A stretch of DNA of 64,000 nt, from contig NZ_LN909046.1 of NCBI RefSeq assembly GCF_001486585.1, positions 1,178,001 through 1,242,000 of the forward strand. The letters are read 5' to 3'. A program made the translations under genes and the position numbers. This document shows positions 25,836-34,623 of this stretch, one piece after another (position 1 is the stretch's first letter; every line of letters begins with the position of its first letter). Under the pieces are notes generated by a model. The model was not told the DNA's origin. It saw only the letters and a program-made list of their open reading frames with translations, and ran no database searches. This stretch comes from Paenibacillus senegalimassiliensis. Its GTDB lineage: Bacteria > Bacillota > Bacilli > Paenibacillales > Paenibacillaceae.

Positions 25836-26738
25836 CTAGCCTTTGACCGAACCTGCGGTCACCTGGATAAACGTCTTGTTGGCCAAAATATATACCAGCA
25901 GCATCGGCAGGATTGACAGACAAGCCCCTGCCATCATCAGATGAATCTGCATCGCTGCGGAAGAACCATAGCGCAGATTGGCCAATCCTACCGTGAGCGT
26001 TTGTAGCTGTGGATTGGTCATTGTGAATACCAGCGGCAGAATGTATTCATTCCAGGCATGGCGGAAGGCGAACAGTCCGGCTACGCCTAGCCCTGGCGTC
26101 AATAGCGGTAGAATAATCCGAAAGAACGTACGAATGAATCCGGAACCGTCCACCATCGCTGCTTCATCAAGCTCACGAGGGATGGCTTTGAAGAAACCTT
26201 GCAGCATAAAGAATGTACTGGAATGCGCGCTGATCAGGATGAGAATAACTCCCCAGAGTGTCGTATTCAGATGCAGCGCCACCATGAGATCAAATTGTGG
26301 ACGTAATACGATAGCGCCAACCGATATAAACATCATGGATGCTTGCACGGTCACATAAAGCGACTTACCGGGAAAGTTGCGCCGATCCACGACATAGGCC
26401 GCCATCGAAGCAACCAATAGCGTGCCTATCGTCACCATAATACTGACAAAAGCACTGTTCCAGGTGTAACGTGCGAAGTTCGCCTGCTTCCAGGCCTCCA
26501 CATAATTGACGAATTGCAGCTTGGCTGGCAGCAGGCTTCCTCCGGTCATCATCTCGGCTCCGGTCTTCAGAGAACCCGAGACGGTCATGAGCAGAGGGAA
26601 CAAAGTTAATAGCGCAGTAATTAATAACAATAACCACATGGCTGTGCGGGCCACCACTCTGCCTGTGGAGCCGGAAGGCGTCCGTGCGGCAAGCTTGCCT
26701 CGTCCGTCCGGCTGCGGGGATATTACCTGTTCGTTCAT
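25836..26738 (-). CDS. Carbohydrate ABC transporter permease (MalG type)
   Basis: A 300-residue inner-membrane permease with six predicted spans after an unusually long hydrophilic N-terminus (about 30 residues). The coupling loop ELDEAAMVDGSGFIRTFFRIILPLLTPG is the EAA motif of sugar permeases. The C-terminus (ANKTFIQVTAGSVKG) is typical of MalG-type proteins. ATG 26738 follows AGGAGG. It is 18 nt downstream of the partner permease. No ATPase is encoded in the cluster; such importers in Bacillales often share a common MsmX/MsmK-type ATPase encoded elsewhere. Confidence 0.93.
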   Translation of the reverse strand: MNEQVISPQPDGRGKLAARTPSGSTGRVVARTAMWLLLLITALLTLFPLLMTVSGSLKTGAEMMTGGSLLPAKLQFVNYVEAWKQANFARYTWNSAFVSIMVTIGTLLVASMAAYVVDRRNFPGKSLYVTVQASMMFISVGAIVLRPQFDLMVALHLNTTLWGVILILISAHSSTFFMLQGFFKAIPRELDEAAMVDGSGFIRTFFRIILPLLTPGLGVAGLFAFRHAWNEYILPLVFTMTNPQLQTLTVGLANLRYGSSAAMQIHLMMAGACLSILPMLLVYILANKTFIQVTAGSVKG

Positions 26739-26756
26739 ATGATGAACCTCCTGTCC

Positions 26757-27656
26757 CTAATACACCTTGCTCATTTTGCGGCTCAAGAAGAAATACAAGC
26801 CGGTAATTGCCCCGACGATAACGGCGCTGGCGAAGCCAACGGCACTGCCATACCCAAGCTGCTGCACTACGGGCGAACCTGTCGATACCGGGAACAACAA
26901 TTTGTAGAGATAAAGATACATGACCTCGGTTTTGCCGATTGGCCCCCCTTCCGTAATGACCATAATGCTCTCATAGCCCTTCAGGGAAGCAATAATCGCC
27001 AGCATCATGACCATTTGGGCAACCGGGGCCAGCATGGGAAGAGTAATGTTCCAGAAGCGTCTTCCCGCATTCGCTCCATCAATGGCTGCACTTTCATACA
27101 AATCCTGAGGAATACTTTGCAATCCGGCCAGGAACAGCAGCATATAGTTACCAACCGCGCCCCATACCGCCACCAGAATGACTGTGAGCATCGCATGCTT
27201 GGGCCCGAGCCAGTCAATCGGCTGCGACACTAAATGCAGCTTCATCAGCACGGTATTGACCATACCGTTATACGAATTGAAGATATTATAGAATACTACT
27301 GAAATGACGGCCGTACTGATGACCGTAGGCATGAAGTAAATGCCTCGCAGCAAATTGCTGCCCCGCAGCTTGCCGTTCAGAATAACCGCTAACAGCAATG
27401 ACAACGGCAGGGTTAGCAGCAGCTTGCCTCCGGCATAAACAAAGGTGTTGCCCACCGATTCCCAGAACAGTCCGTCACGCATTAACCGGCGGAAATTGTC
27501 CAGGCCGACGAACAGCGCCTCGCCATATCCGGCATAATCGTAAAACATATAGCGCAGCATCCAAAGCAATGGATAGATGCCCAGGGCGACCGTCAAAATG
27601 ATACTCGGAATGAGGAACAAGGTATTCTCCCCTAGCCGCTTCCAGTTAAAGCTCAT
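26757..27656 (-). CDS. Carbohydrate ABC transporter permease (MalF type)
   Basis: A 299-residue permease with six predicted membrane spans. The EAA coupling loop is LYESAAIDGANAGRRFWNITLPML. The frame extends to 27755 but that part covers a hairpin and overlaps the binding-protein gene; ATG 27656 has GAAGGAGG upstream and gives the normal MalF-type N-terminus. It pairs with the MalG-type permease 18 nt downstream. Confidence 0.93.
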   Translation of the reverse strand: MSFNWKRLGENTLFLIPSIILTVALGIYPLLWMLRYMFYDYAGYGEALFVGLDNFRRLMRDGLFWESVGNTFVYAGGKLLLTLPLSLLLAVILNGKLRGSNLLRGIYFMPTVISTAVISVVFYNIFNSYNGMVNTVLMKLHLVSQPIDWLGPKHAMLTVILVAVWGAVGNYMLLFLAGLQSIPQDLYESAAIDGANAGRRFWNITLPMLAPVAQMVMMLAIIASLKGYESIMVITEGGPIGKTEVMYLYLYKLLFPVSTGSPVVQQLGYGSAVGFASAVIVGAITGLYFFLSRKMSKVY

Positions 27657-27680
27657 GATTGATTCCTCCTTCGGAAAAAG

Positions 27681-27722
27681 AAAGGGGCCCTGCGCCAAGA
27701 AGTGCGCGGTAGCCCCAACCTT
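27681..27722 (-). promoter_or_regulatory. Intercistronic hairpin between binding protein and permease genes
   Basis: On the minus strand GGTTGGGGC and GCGC pair with GCGC and GGGCCCC to form an interrupted stem around an eight-base loop, just after the binding-protein stop. There is no uridine run. Such hairpins in sugar-import operons protect the upstream mRNA or act as partial terminators, so that the binding protein is made in excess. Confidence 0.65.
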
Positions 27723-27726
27723 CCTG

Positions 27727-29136
27727 TTATTCTCCCTGCGGTTTGCTTGGATCAAAAGCAGGATTTGGTGTTACGGTAACTTCGCCTTTTTCCACTGATT
27801 TGCTTAAAGCTTCGTTATATTTTGCGTTCAAATCCGCTGTGACCGCTTTCAAATCTCCGCCGTCAAGCATGTATTTGAAGAAAGCATCCGCATAGGTGGA
27901 ACCTTCTGGTGTTACGCTTGGTGTAGCCGGCCAAAGCGAGTCATGTTCTCCAACCAGGAAGCCCTCCATACCTTCTATTTCCGGATTTTTAGCCTGTTCC
28001 ACAATACGTGGCACGATAGCGATGCCGAAGCCCTTCTCATGATAGGTCTTCAAGACTTCGTCCCCATACATGTATTGCATGAACTTCCAGGCTGCTTCCT
28101 GATGAGCGGATGTGGCGCTAATGCCAAGCCAGGTCCCGGCGGATACAATCTCTGATGTTCCCTTGATCTGTCCGTCCAATGTTGGAGCCAAGGCACCCGC
28201 CCAATCAATCTCCGTCGGGAACTGATCCTGATACACCCCTGGTTCCGTCGAGAAGGAGAGGTACATCCCGATTTTGCCTGCCGCGAATTGAGCCCGTAAC
28301 GGGTCGATATCCAGCGATTCTGCGCCAGGGAGAATACTTCCGTCTTCATACATTTGTTTGAAATACTCGATTACCTGAGAATAAGGCTCGAAATCGAATT
28401 GGCCTGTTTTCATATCAAAGCCCAGTCCCTGATGACCGCTTAAGGAGAGAATTTCCCGGATTGAACGGTCAAATGCCGACTTCGGACTTTTAAAGTTCAG
28501 CGCAAAGCCATAGATGCCTTCGGACTTGCCCATTTCGGTAATCTTCTTGGCAGCGTCCACCATTTCTTGCAGTGATGCCGGAGGATTGGCGATGCCAGCC
28601 TTGGCGAAGAGATCCTTGTTGTAGACCATCCGCAAGGTAAGCCCCGTATTGGCCAAGGAGTATACCTTGCCATCAAAACGGTTCACATTGTCGATCAGCA
28701 AGCCCCCGAATTCCGTCTTCATGTCGTCAGTCAGAAAATCATCAATCGGAGCAAGATAGCCTTTTTTAACAAACTCACCTGTATTACCGCTCTTGAGACG
28801 CAGCACATCCGGCGCCTGGTTGCTGGAGAAGGCAATGTCAACGCTTTGTGCGTAGTTCTCGGACATCACCGTCAATTCAACCTGGATATTCTCACCGTTG
28901 GTCTCATTGAACTTGTTGATCAATTCCTTAATATACTCCTGGTCGTGACGATCATCGGTCCAGTATTTAAGCTGTATAGGCTCGCCTGTGGCCGTGTTGC
29001 CGCCTGTTTCTGTTGCCGGATTTGCTGCATTGCCTCCCGGCCCTTCCGTCGCAGCGTTGCCGTTGTTCCCGCCACAACCTACGATGCCTGCGGTCAGCAA
29101 GAGACTCAATCCGAGGCCTAACCATTTCTTTTGCAT
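27727..29136 (-). CDS. Sugar-binding lipoprotein of the ABC importer (family 1 type)
   Basis: A 469-residue extracellular solute-binding lipoprotein. The signal peptide ends in AGIVGC (lipid-modified Cys near residue 21), followed by a Gly/Asn/Ala/Thr-rich linker. The body is a family 1 (MalE-like) binding protein: QLKYWTDDRHDQEYIKELINKFNE, ANPPASLQEMVDAAKKI, and GTWLGISATSAHQEAAWKF. It is the first gene of the six-gene transport/GH130/FAD/SGNH operon. A TATAAT on the minus strand (29188-29183) lies 47 nt upstream, so it can have its own promoter besides read-through from the GH130 gene. Confidence 0.93.
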   Translation of the reverse strand: MQKKWLGLGLSLLLTAGIVGCGGNNGNAATEGPGGNAANPATETGGNTATGEPIQLKYWTDDRHDQEYIKELINKFNETNGENIQVELTVMSENYAQSVDIAFSSNQAPDVLRLKSGNTGEFVKKGYLAPIDDFLTDDMKTEFGGLLIDNVNRFDGKVYSLANTGLTLRMVYNKDLFAKAGIANPPASLQEMVDAAKKITEMGKSEGIYGFALNFKSPKSAFDRSIREILSLSGHQGLGFDMKTGQFDFEPYSQVIEYFKQMYEDGSILPGAESLDIDPLRAQFAAGKIGMYLSFSTEPGVYQDQFPTEIDWAGALAPTLDGQIKGTSEIVSAGTWLGISATSAHQEAAWKFMQYMYGDEVLKTYHEKGFGIAIVPRIVEQAKNPEIEGMEGFLVGEHDSLWPATPSVTPEGSTYADAFFKYMLDGGDLKAVTADLNAKYNEALSKSVEKGEVTVTPNPAFDPSKPQGE

Positions 29137-29228
29137 ACCTTCTACCCCTTTAATTGACGATTTTATGATGAGCTCGATTTTTATTATAGGCCCTCGGCCC
29201 TGGAAATGGAGTGAGGCAGACTCACTGT

Positions 29229-30458
29229 TCAGGGACAGAATTCTATTCCGTTCTCATCAAATTTCCGTAGATATGCCACTAACTCATGAAAGTTGACCCA
29301 GGAAATTCCAATCTTCTGATCCGCTGCACCATAAGACATGATCAAATCCTCCCCCATGACAATTCCTCCAGTGGTGAACAGACAAGGTGTCGGGTAATCC
29401 TCCGGCATTTCCCAATCCCGCTCCGCAAACATCAGGCGGTCTGAGCACCGGTGAATCACTAGGGGGAAATCGTCTTCCTGTTCTCTGAGAATCATAAAGG
29501 ATTGCGTATATCCAAGCTGCGCATCCTTCTTCCCGTGGTAAGATAGCAGCCACTCTTTATTGCCCAGAGATACCGGTGGCCAGCTAGCGCCGACCCGATT
29601 CTCTTCCCACTCAAAGACGGGATGGGCCAGCAGTCTATGGCTCGCATTGGGCGAAGCAAAATCCTCTATCCTTTCCGCTGCCGCTAAGTAAATGGAAGGC
29701 TTATGAACCGCTCCCCCTCCTTCGAACGGAACCACTTTCATCGGGCGATGCACCATCAGATACTGCTCTTTACCGGCAATCCTCATTTTCTCGGGGAACA
29801 AGAACACATCTCGGTTATCACTTACATGTCCCTCAGTAAGCGGGCCCACATATTGAAATGCGCCTTCATAGTTCCCTTGCTTCAACTCGTTCAGATTTAG
29901 CTTGTAGAGAACACTGACGGTATCATTGGAACGGGCGGTTAGGACAAACGGCTCCGCCTCGTTTCCTTCAAATATCCAACTCGGCACATATTCAAAACGT
30001 GTTTGTACCGGAGGATGCTGACTACTCAGCCAATACGGGCCAGGAGGAAACGGGCGGCAAGCAACCGTCAAATAGAGCTGTCCTTCAAGATAAAAGATAC
30101 GTGGATCTTCCACGCAACCATTAGCATAATTCAGCACCTTGTCGCCGTGAATATCCGTGATATACAGCTCATGCTCCTCATAGCCCAAGGCTGGAGCCAG
30201 GGCAGGTCTGGAGAAGTCTGCCTCCCAGGTTTGTCCCCCATCCTTGCTCTTGGCATAACCCAGGAAAATCGGGTAAGGGTCGTGGCAGCCTGCTCTTCTC
30301 TTTTGTGACCACGGACCGGTTGCCCGAAAGAGCATATGAATCTCATCAGAGTTTGGATCTTTAACGATAGCGGGATTCAATACCATCTTGTCTGCCCAAC
30401 TGCAACCGGGTACAGGTTCAAGGGCAGGCTTGTTCAAATAGCGGAATTGGGGCTTCAT
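29229..30458 (-). CDS. GH130-like glycoside phosphorylase or hydrolase, second copy
   Basis: A 409-residue PF04041 protein, longer than the first copy. The DPR motif is at residues 118-120 (CVEDPRIFY), preceded by LNPAIVKDPNSDEIHMLFRATG. The C-terminal TTGGIVMGEDLIMSYGAADQKIG is the usual GH130 blade. Sequence similarity to the copy at 24775-25785 is low, so the two belong to different subfamilies and need not cut the same bond; some members are hydrolases. ATG 30458 has CAGGAGGAACCT upstream. It lies 92 nt before the binding-protein gene and is divergent from an FAD oxidoreductase gene. Confidence 0.87.
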   Translation of the reverse strand: MKPQFRYLNKPALEPVPGCSWADKMVLNPAIVKDPNSDEIHMLFRATGPWSQKRRAGCHDPYPIFLGYAKSKDGGQTWEADFSRPALAPALGYEEHELYITDIHGDKVLNYANGCVEDPRIFYLEGQLYLTVACRPFPPGPYWLSSQHPPVQTRFEYVPSWIFEGNEAEPFVLTARSNDTVSVLYKLNLNELKQGNYEGAFQYVGPLTEGHVSDNRDVFLFPEKMRIAGKEQYLMVHRPMKVVPFEGGGAVHKPSIYLAAAERIEDFASPNASHRLLAHPVFEWEENRVGASWPPVSLGNKEWLLSYHGKKDAQLGYTQSFMILREQEDDFPLVIHRCSDRLMFAERDWEMPEDYPTPCLFTTGGIVMGEDLIMSYGAADQKIGISWVNFHELVAYLRKFDENGIEFCP

Positions 30459-30639
30459 AGGTTCCTCCTGTTTTACCATTTTTCCATTTCATTAAACCCT
30501 AAATGTGAAAGCCTTTCCACCCTCTCGCAAAAACAGTAAGATGCATCAAATAGAAAAGGAAGATCCATCATTCTCGCCAAGCTTTTGACGCTCTATAATA
30601 ACGTTGGCAAGCCAAATCATCATGGAGGAGGGGCTGAAA

Positions 30640-32151
30640 ATGAGCCAAGAGAAACAATATGATATTGTCATTTACGGAGGGACGGCAGCGGGGATTACGG
30701 CGGCTGTCCAAGCGAAGAAAATGGGCAAATCGGTGATTGTGATTGAGCCAGGCCAGCGCATCGGGGGTATGACCAGCGGTGGCCTTGGAGATACGGATGT
30801 CGGGATGAAGCAGGCTGTCGGCGGCTTATCCTTGGAATTTTACCAGCGAGTCGCTCGAAAGTATTCGCAAGATGGGGCCTGCTGGCTCTTTGAACCTAAG
30901 GTCGCGCTTGAAGTGTTACAAGATTGGGTATCAGAACACCGTATAGAGGTCGTTTACGGGGAAAGGCTGGACCTGCAGAACGGGGTGAACAAACAAGGAA
31001 CAAAGATTACCTCCTTCCGTACGCAATCTGCAAACATTTATCGAGCCAAAGTATTTATCGACGCTACGTATGAAGGAGATTTGATGGGTAATGCGGGCGT
31101 ATCCTACTTCGTCGGTAGGGAGTCGAACTCACAATACGGGGAGACGCTAAACGGCATTCAGCCCGGTGATGAACTTAATGAACTGCCCGCCGGGATTGAT
31201 CCTTATATTGTGAAGGGTGTCCCTTCCAGCGGCTTGCTTGCGCGCGTTAATTGCAATCGTGGAGGCAACATTGGTGATGGAGACAACAAGCTGCAAGCCT
31301 ATAACTTCCGTATGTGTCTGACGAACAATCCGGACAATCGGTTGCCTATTGAAAAGCCAAAGGAATACAACGAATCGGATTATGAAATTTTGTTCCGGGC
31401 TATTGAGCAGGGGCAGAACTCCCGGTTCTTCAAACTAAATCGAGTAACCTCGGATAAGACCGACTCTAATAACAACAGCGGTATTTCCACCGATTACAAT
31501 GGCATGAATCACAACTATGCAGAGGCTGACTATCGTACACGCGAGCAAATTTGGGAAGCGCACCGGATCTATCAGCAAGGATATGTCTGGACGATTCAGA
31601 ACCATCTGCGTGTGCCAGAGGATATTCGGAACGTTTATCAGCCTTGGGGACTGCCGCTTGATGAATTTGTTGAGACGGGTCACTGGACACCTCAGTTATA
31701 CATTAGAGAGTCTCGCCGAATGATTGGTGATTATGTAGTAACGGAACATGATGTCAGGCTGGACAATCCGGTGCCGGACTCCATCGGAATGGGCTCCTTT
31801 GCCATGGACTCGCACCATACCCAATACTATGTAAATGAAGATGGACATGTAAGCACGGAGGGTGGATTTTATATAAGGCTGCAAGCGCCTTACCCCATCA
31901 GCTATCGGGCAATTGTACCGCAGCGGTCAGAATGTACGAATTTGATCGTACCGGTGTGCGTCTCCGCTACTCATGCCGCCTACGGCTCCATTCGGATGGA
32001 GCCCGTATTCATGATTCTGGGGCAATCGGCTGCCGTCGCAGCCGTACTGGCGCTTGAGGCGGATGGCATCGTTCAACATGTGAAGTACAAGGAGTTGAAT
32101 GCTGTCCTCGTCGAAGAGAATCAAGTGTTGTACGAAGACGCTACGACCTGA
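30640..32151 (+). CDS. FAD-dependent oxidoreductase (PF12831 type), second copy
   Basis: A 503-residue flavoprotein with YDIVIYGGTAAGITAAVQAKKMGK as the FAD-binding fold and IEPGQRIGGMTSGGLGDTDVG after it. The segment YRAKVFIDATYEGDLMGNAGVSYFVGRES and LQAYNFRMCLTNNPDNRLP place it in the group often labelled xanthan-lyase-like FAD oxidoreductase, whose reaction is unproven. ATG 30640 has GGAGGAGGGG 6 nt upstream. It is divergent from the second GH130 gene. Its stop and that of the convergent AraC gene are separated by one base. Its presence in the same locus as the first PF12831 gene suggests oxidative processing of a sugar or glycoside. Confidence 0.87.
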   Translation: MSQEKQYDIVIYGGTAAGITAAVQAKKMGKSVIVIEPGQRIGGMTSGGLGDTDVGMKQAVGGLSLEFYQRVARKYSQDGACWLFEPKVALEVLQDWVSEHRIEVVYGERLDLQNGVNKQGTKITSFRTQSANIYRAKVFIDATYEGDLMGNAGVSYFVGRESNSQYGETLNGIQPGDELNELPAGIDPYIVKGVPSSGLLARVNCNRGGNIGDGDNKLQAYNFRMCLTNNPDNRLPIEKPKEYNESDYEILFRAIEQGQNSRFFKLNRVTSDKTDSNNNSGISTDYNGMNHNYAEADYRTREQIWEAHRIYQQGYVWTIQNHLRVPEDIRNVYQPWGLPLDEFVETGHWTPQLYIRESRRMIGDYVVTEHDVRLDNPVPDSIGMGSFAMDSHHTQYYVNEDGHVSTEGGFYIRLQAPYPISYRAIVPQRSECTNLIVPVCVSATHAAYGSIRMEPVFMILGQSAAVAAVLALEADGIVQHVKYKELNAVLVEENQVLYEDATT

Positions 32152-32152
32152 C

Positions 32153-32983
32153 TTAATAGTGATTAAATTGAAAGCCGAATCTGCGCCGATATTCTCCTGG
32201 AGGATGTCCGAAGCGTTCACGAAACACACGGCTAAAATGAGCATAGCTCTGGAAGCCTGTATTCTCAGCAACCTGCTCCATCGCCAGATTACCGTAAAGC
32301 ACTTGCTGCTGCGCAAGGTTCAGCCTGACATCAATGCAGTAAGCGTATAACGATTTACCAAAAGCCGATTTGAACAGGTAGGAGCAACGAGACACACTTA
32401 GGCCGACGGAGGCTGATATTTGTTCCAGACTAAGGGGTTCATGGGCATGATTCTCGATGAATAGCTTAAGCTTGTAGGCGGTATCTCCCCCCTTACGGTG
32501 TTGCTTGATGTCGATTACTTGCTCCAGAGTCAGGCAAAGCGTTCTCAGGAGATAGTCCATGATCTCCCCTTGGTTCTGCATGACCTTCTTCTTCTCGCCG
32601 ACGATATGCTTCCATAAGGTGATGACCGTATCGTCAAACCCGATGTTTGTTTTGATGGGCAAGCCTCTCCCCTCCCACCACGCATCTAGCCATTCTCCCT
32701 GACCAGCCAGAAAATAGTCGGCTACGGGTTGAATCTCCTGCGATTGGGGCCCGCTTCGAGGCAGCACCTGGAGTCCATACGGCTGAACCGGAGGATAAAT
32801 GAGCAGGTCGCCAGGGATAATCGTCTCATATTTCCCTTCGATCAGCATCCGGCAGGTTCCTTCGGCCTGCAGCCGGAACAGATAGAAGTTCAACCCCTTC
32901 ATATACTCAACAGTATGAGGCTGGGTGTGTATCGAATAATTGGCATAAATGACATGGGAGTGCTGCGGGACTGATTCGGACAT
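32153..32983 (-). CDS. AraC-family transcriptional regulator of the sugar locus
   Basis: A 276-residue AraC regulator: an N-terminal cupin-like sensor (about 1-130) and two helix-turn-helix motifs at the C-terminus (LSLEQISASVGLSVSRCSYLFKSAFG and MEQVAENTGFQSYAHFSRVFRERFGHPP). ATG 32983 has AGAGGGG upstream; GTG 32992 overlaps the response-regulator stop by 4 nt and is the alternative. It is the third gene of the kinase-regulator operon. Its likely targets are the adjacent GH130, transporter and FAD-oxidoreductase promoters, an inference from location. Confidence 0.88.
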   Translation of the reverse strand: MSESVPQHSHVIYANYSIHTQPHTVEYMKGLNFYLFRLQAEGTCRMLIEGKYETIIPGDLLIYPPVQPYGLQVLPRSGPQSQEIQPVADYFLAGQGEWLDAWWEGRGLPIKTNIGFDDTVITLWKHIVGEKKKVMQNQGEIMDYLLRTLCLTLEQVIDIKQHRKGGDTAYKLKLFIENHAHEPLSLEQISASVGLSVSRCSYLFKSAFGKSLYAYCIDVRLNLAQQQVLYGNLAMEQVAENTGFQSYAHFSRVFRERFGHPPGEYRRRFGFQFNHY

Positions 32984-32988
32984 TGGCC

Positions 32989-34623
32989 TCACCCCTCTGG
33001 CCGATCAGGGTGATAGCCTGCTCTGAACTCCGAGGGTGTCTGCCCCGTCACCTTCTTGAACATCTCGCTAAAGTAGCGGCGCTCCTCATAACCTACGGCA
33101 GAAGCCACTTCCTGTACCTGCACCCCCTCCACCAGCAGCAGCTTCGCCTTCTGAATCCGTTCCGAGGTCGTATACTGTGTGACTGTCATACCGGTTACTT
33201 TCTTGAACAAGCTGGAAAAGTAACTGGCGCTGAGATGAACATTAGCAGCGCATTCACCAACGGTAATATCCCGGGATAAGCGGCCTTTGATATAATCAAT
33301 AGCCTCATAGATGACCCGCTGTCCTTCGGATAAGCTGTTCCGGCGCACTAATTCGGCTCCCTCTGTACACAAGACCAGCAACTGACGCTGCAAAGAGGAG
33401 AGCGACAGCCCGGCAGTTCCTTGTACCGCTCTGAACCGCTGAATTAGCGGCTGAATGTCCGGATAAGGAACCATCTCATAAAAGGTACGGATAGCCGATG
33501 CAGCCAGCTCATCATACAGGCTAAGGAGATAATCAGGACTTTGCCGTGAGATCAGACTTTGCAGCGTTTCCGAAATCGCTGTGAGTATAGCGGCTGTTCG
33601 ATCAGCATTCCCGGAGCGGAGGGCCAGCAGCAGTTCGTCCTTGTACTCCAGAGCGAGCGGCACCTGACTCCCGCTCTGGTGAATATCGTCGTACATAATG
33701 GCCGCATTTCCTTCGGTGAATAGATGGTGGGACAGCGCTTGCTGTGCCTGACGATAGGAATCCGGCAAATCGTTAATCTCTTCCACTCTCCCGCCAACAC
33801 CAACGGAAATGGTGAATTTGGTATATCGTTCAATATTTCGGCAGCATTGCTCCGCAATTTCCACTGCACTGAACGGTTGGGATGCATCAGGATCATTCAG
33901 AACCGCAAGATACCGATCATGGCGAGCCCGGAAAACGACACTGCAAGCATAGTCAGCCAAGGTCTCCTGCATGATATTTAACAAGGAGAAGCGAATCAGT
34001 TCCATCTCCCGGATGGACAGTTCGGCAACTCGTTCCTGAAAACGGTCAATTTCCAGCAACATGACCACAAAACCTTGCGGTGCCAGTTCAATATTCAGGA
34101 AATCCCAGCGTCTTGAGGCCTCTTCCCAGGAAGTGCGGTGGCTCACAAGCATTGCAAAATACTCATTGCGCAGCACCGGCATACTCTCTCGCAGCTTATT
34201 CTCCATCTCCGTCTGGCTTAGCAGCTTGGACCTCTCTTCCATAATCGCACCCTTCGCCCGCAATACCGTCGACATGATGTCTTCCTCGGAAAAGGGCTTG
34301 ACGACAAAGTCAAACGCCCCCAACTGCACCGCCTGCTGCGCATACTCAAAGTCGGCATAGCCGCTGATCAGAATAACTTTGCAGCCTCGGTTCTCTTCCA
34401 GCACAGCCCGCAGCAGACTCAGCCCATCCATTTTCGGCATGCGTATATCGGTAATAATAAGATCAGGCTGCAACTCCTGAATCAGTCTGAACCCCTCTTC
34501 TCCGTTGCTAGCTACGCCGACGACCCGAATTCCTTCCTCAGCCCAGCTTATGGCCGTCAGCCCATCTACCACGCTTTTAATATCATCAATAATGCACAGT
34601 TTGATCTCCTCATGGTTACTCAT
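32989..34623 (-). CDS. Response regulator with AraC output domain (YesN-like)
   Basis: A 544-residue regulator. The receiver domain (about 6-125) has the acidic pair IIDD, phospho-acceptor Asp59 in IITDIRMPKMDG and Lys in VVKPF. A long middle region (about 140-430) follows, and two AraC helix-turn-helix motifs end the protein (ITVGECAANVHLSASYFSSLFKKVTG and VQEVASAVGYEERRYFSEMFKKVTGQTPSEF). ATG 34623 overlaps the kinase stop by 8 nt; a longer frame to 34674 lies inside the kinase gene. With the kinase it forms a YesM/YesN-type system that usually activates genes for a plant polysaccharide and its transporter. Confidence 0.93.
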   Translation of the reverse strand: MSNHEEIKLCIIDDIKSVVDGLTAISWAEEGIRVVGVASNGEEGFRLIQELQPDLIITDIRMPKMDGLSLLRAVLEENRGCKVILISGYADFEYAQQAVQLGAFDFVVKPFSEEDIMSTVLRAKGAIMEERSKLLSQTEMENKLRESMPVLRNEYFAMLVSHRTSWEEASRRWDFLNIELAPQGFVVMLLEIDRFQERVAELSIREMELIRFSLLNIMQETLADYACSVVFRARHDRYLAVLNDPDASQPFSAVEIAEQCCRNIERYTKFTISVGVGGRVEEINDLPDSYRQAQQALSHHLFTEGNAAIMYDDIHQSGSQVPLALEYKDELLLALRSGNADRTAAILTAISETLQSLISRQSPDYLLSLYDELAASAIRTFYEMVPYPDIQPLIQRFRAVQGTAGLSLSSLQRQLLVLCTEGAELVRRNSLSEGQRVIYEAIDYIKGRLSRDITVGECAANVHLSASYFSSLFKKVTGMTVTQYTTSERIQKAKLLLVEGVQVQEVASAVGYEERRYFSEMFKKVTGQTPSEFRAGYHPDRPEG

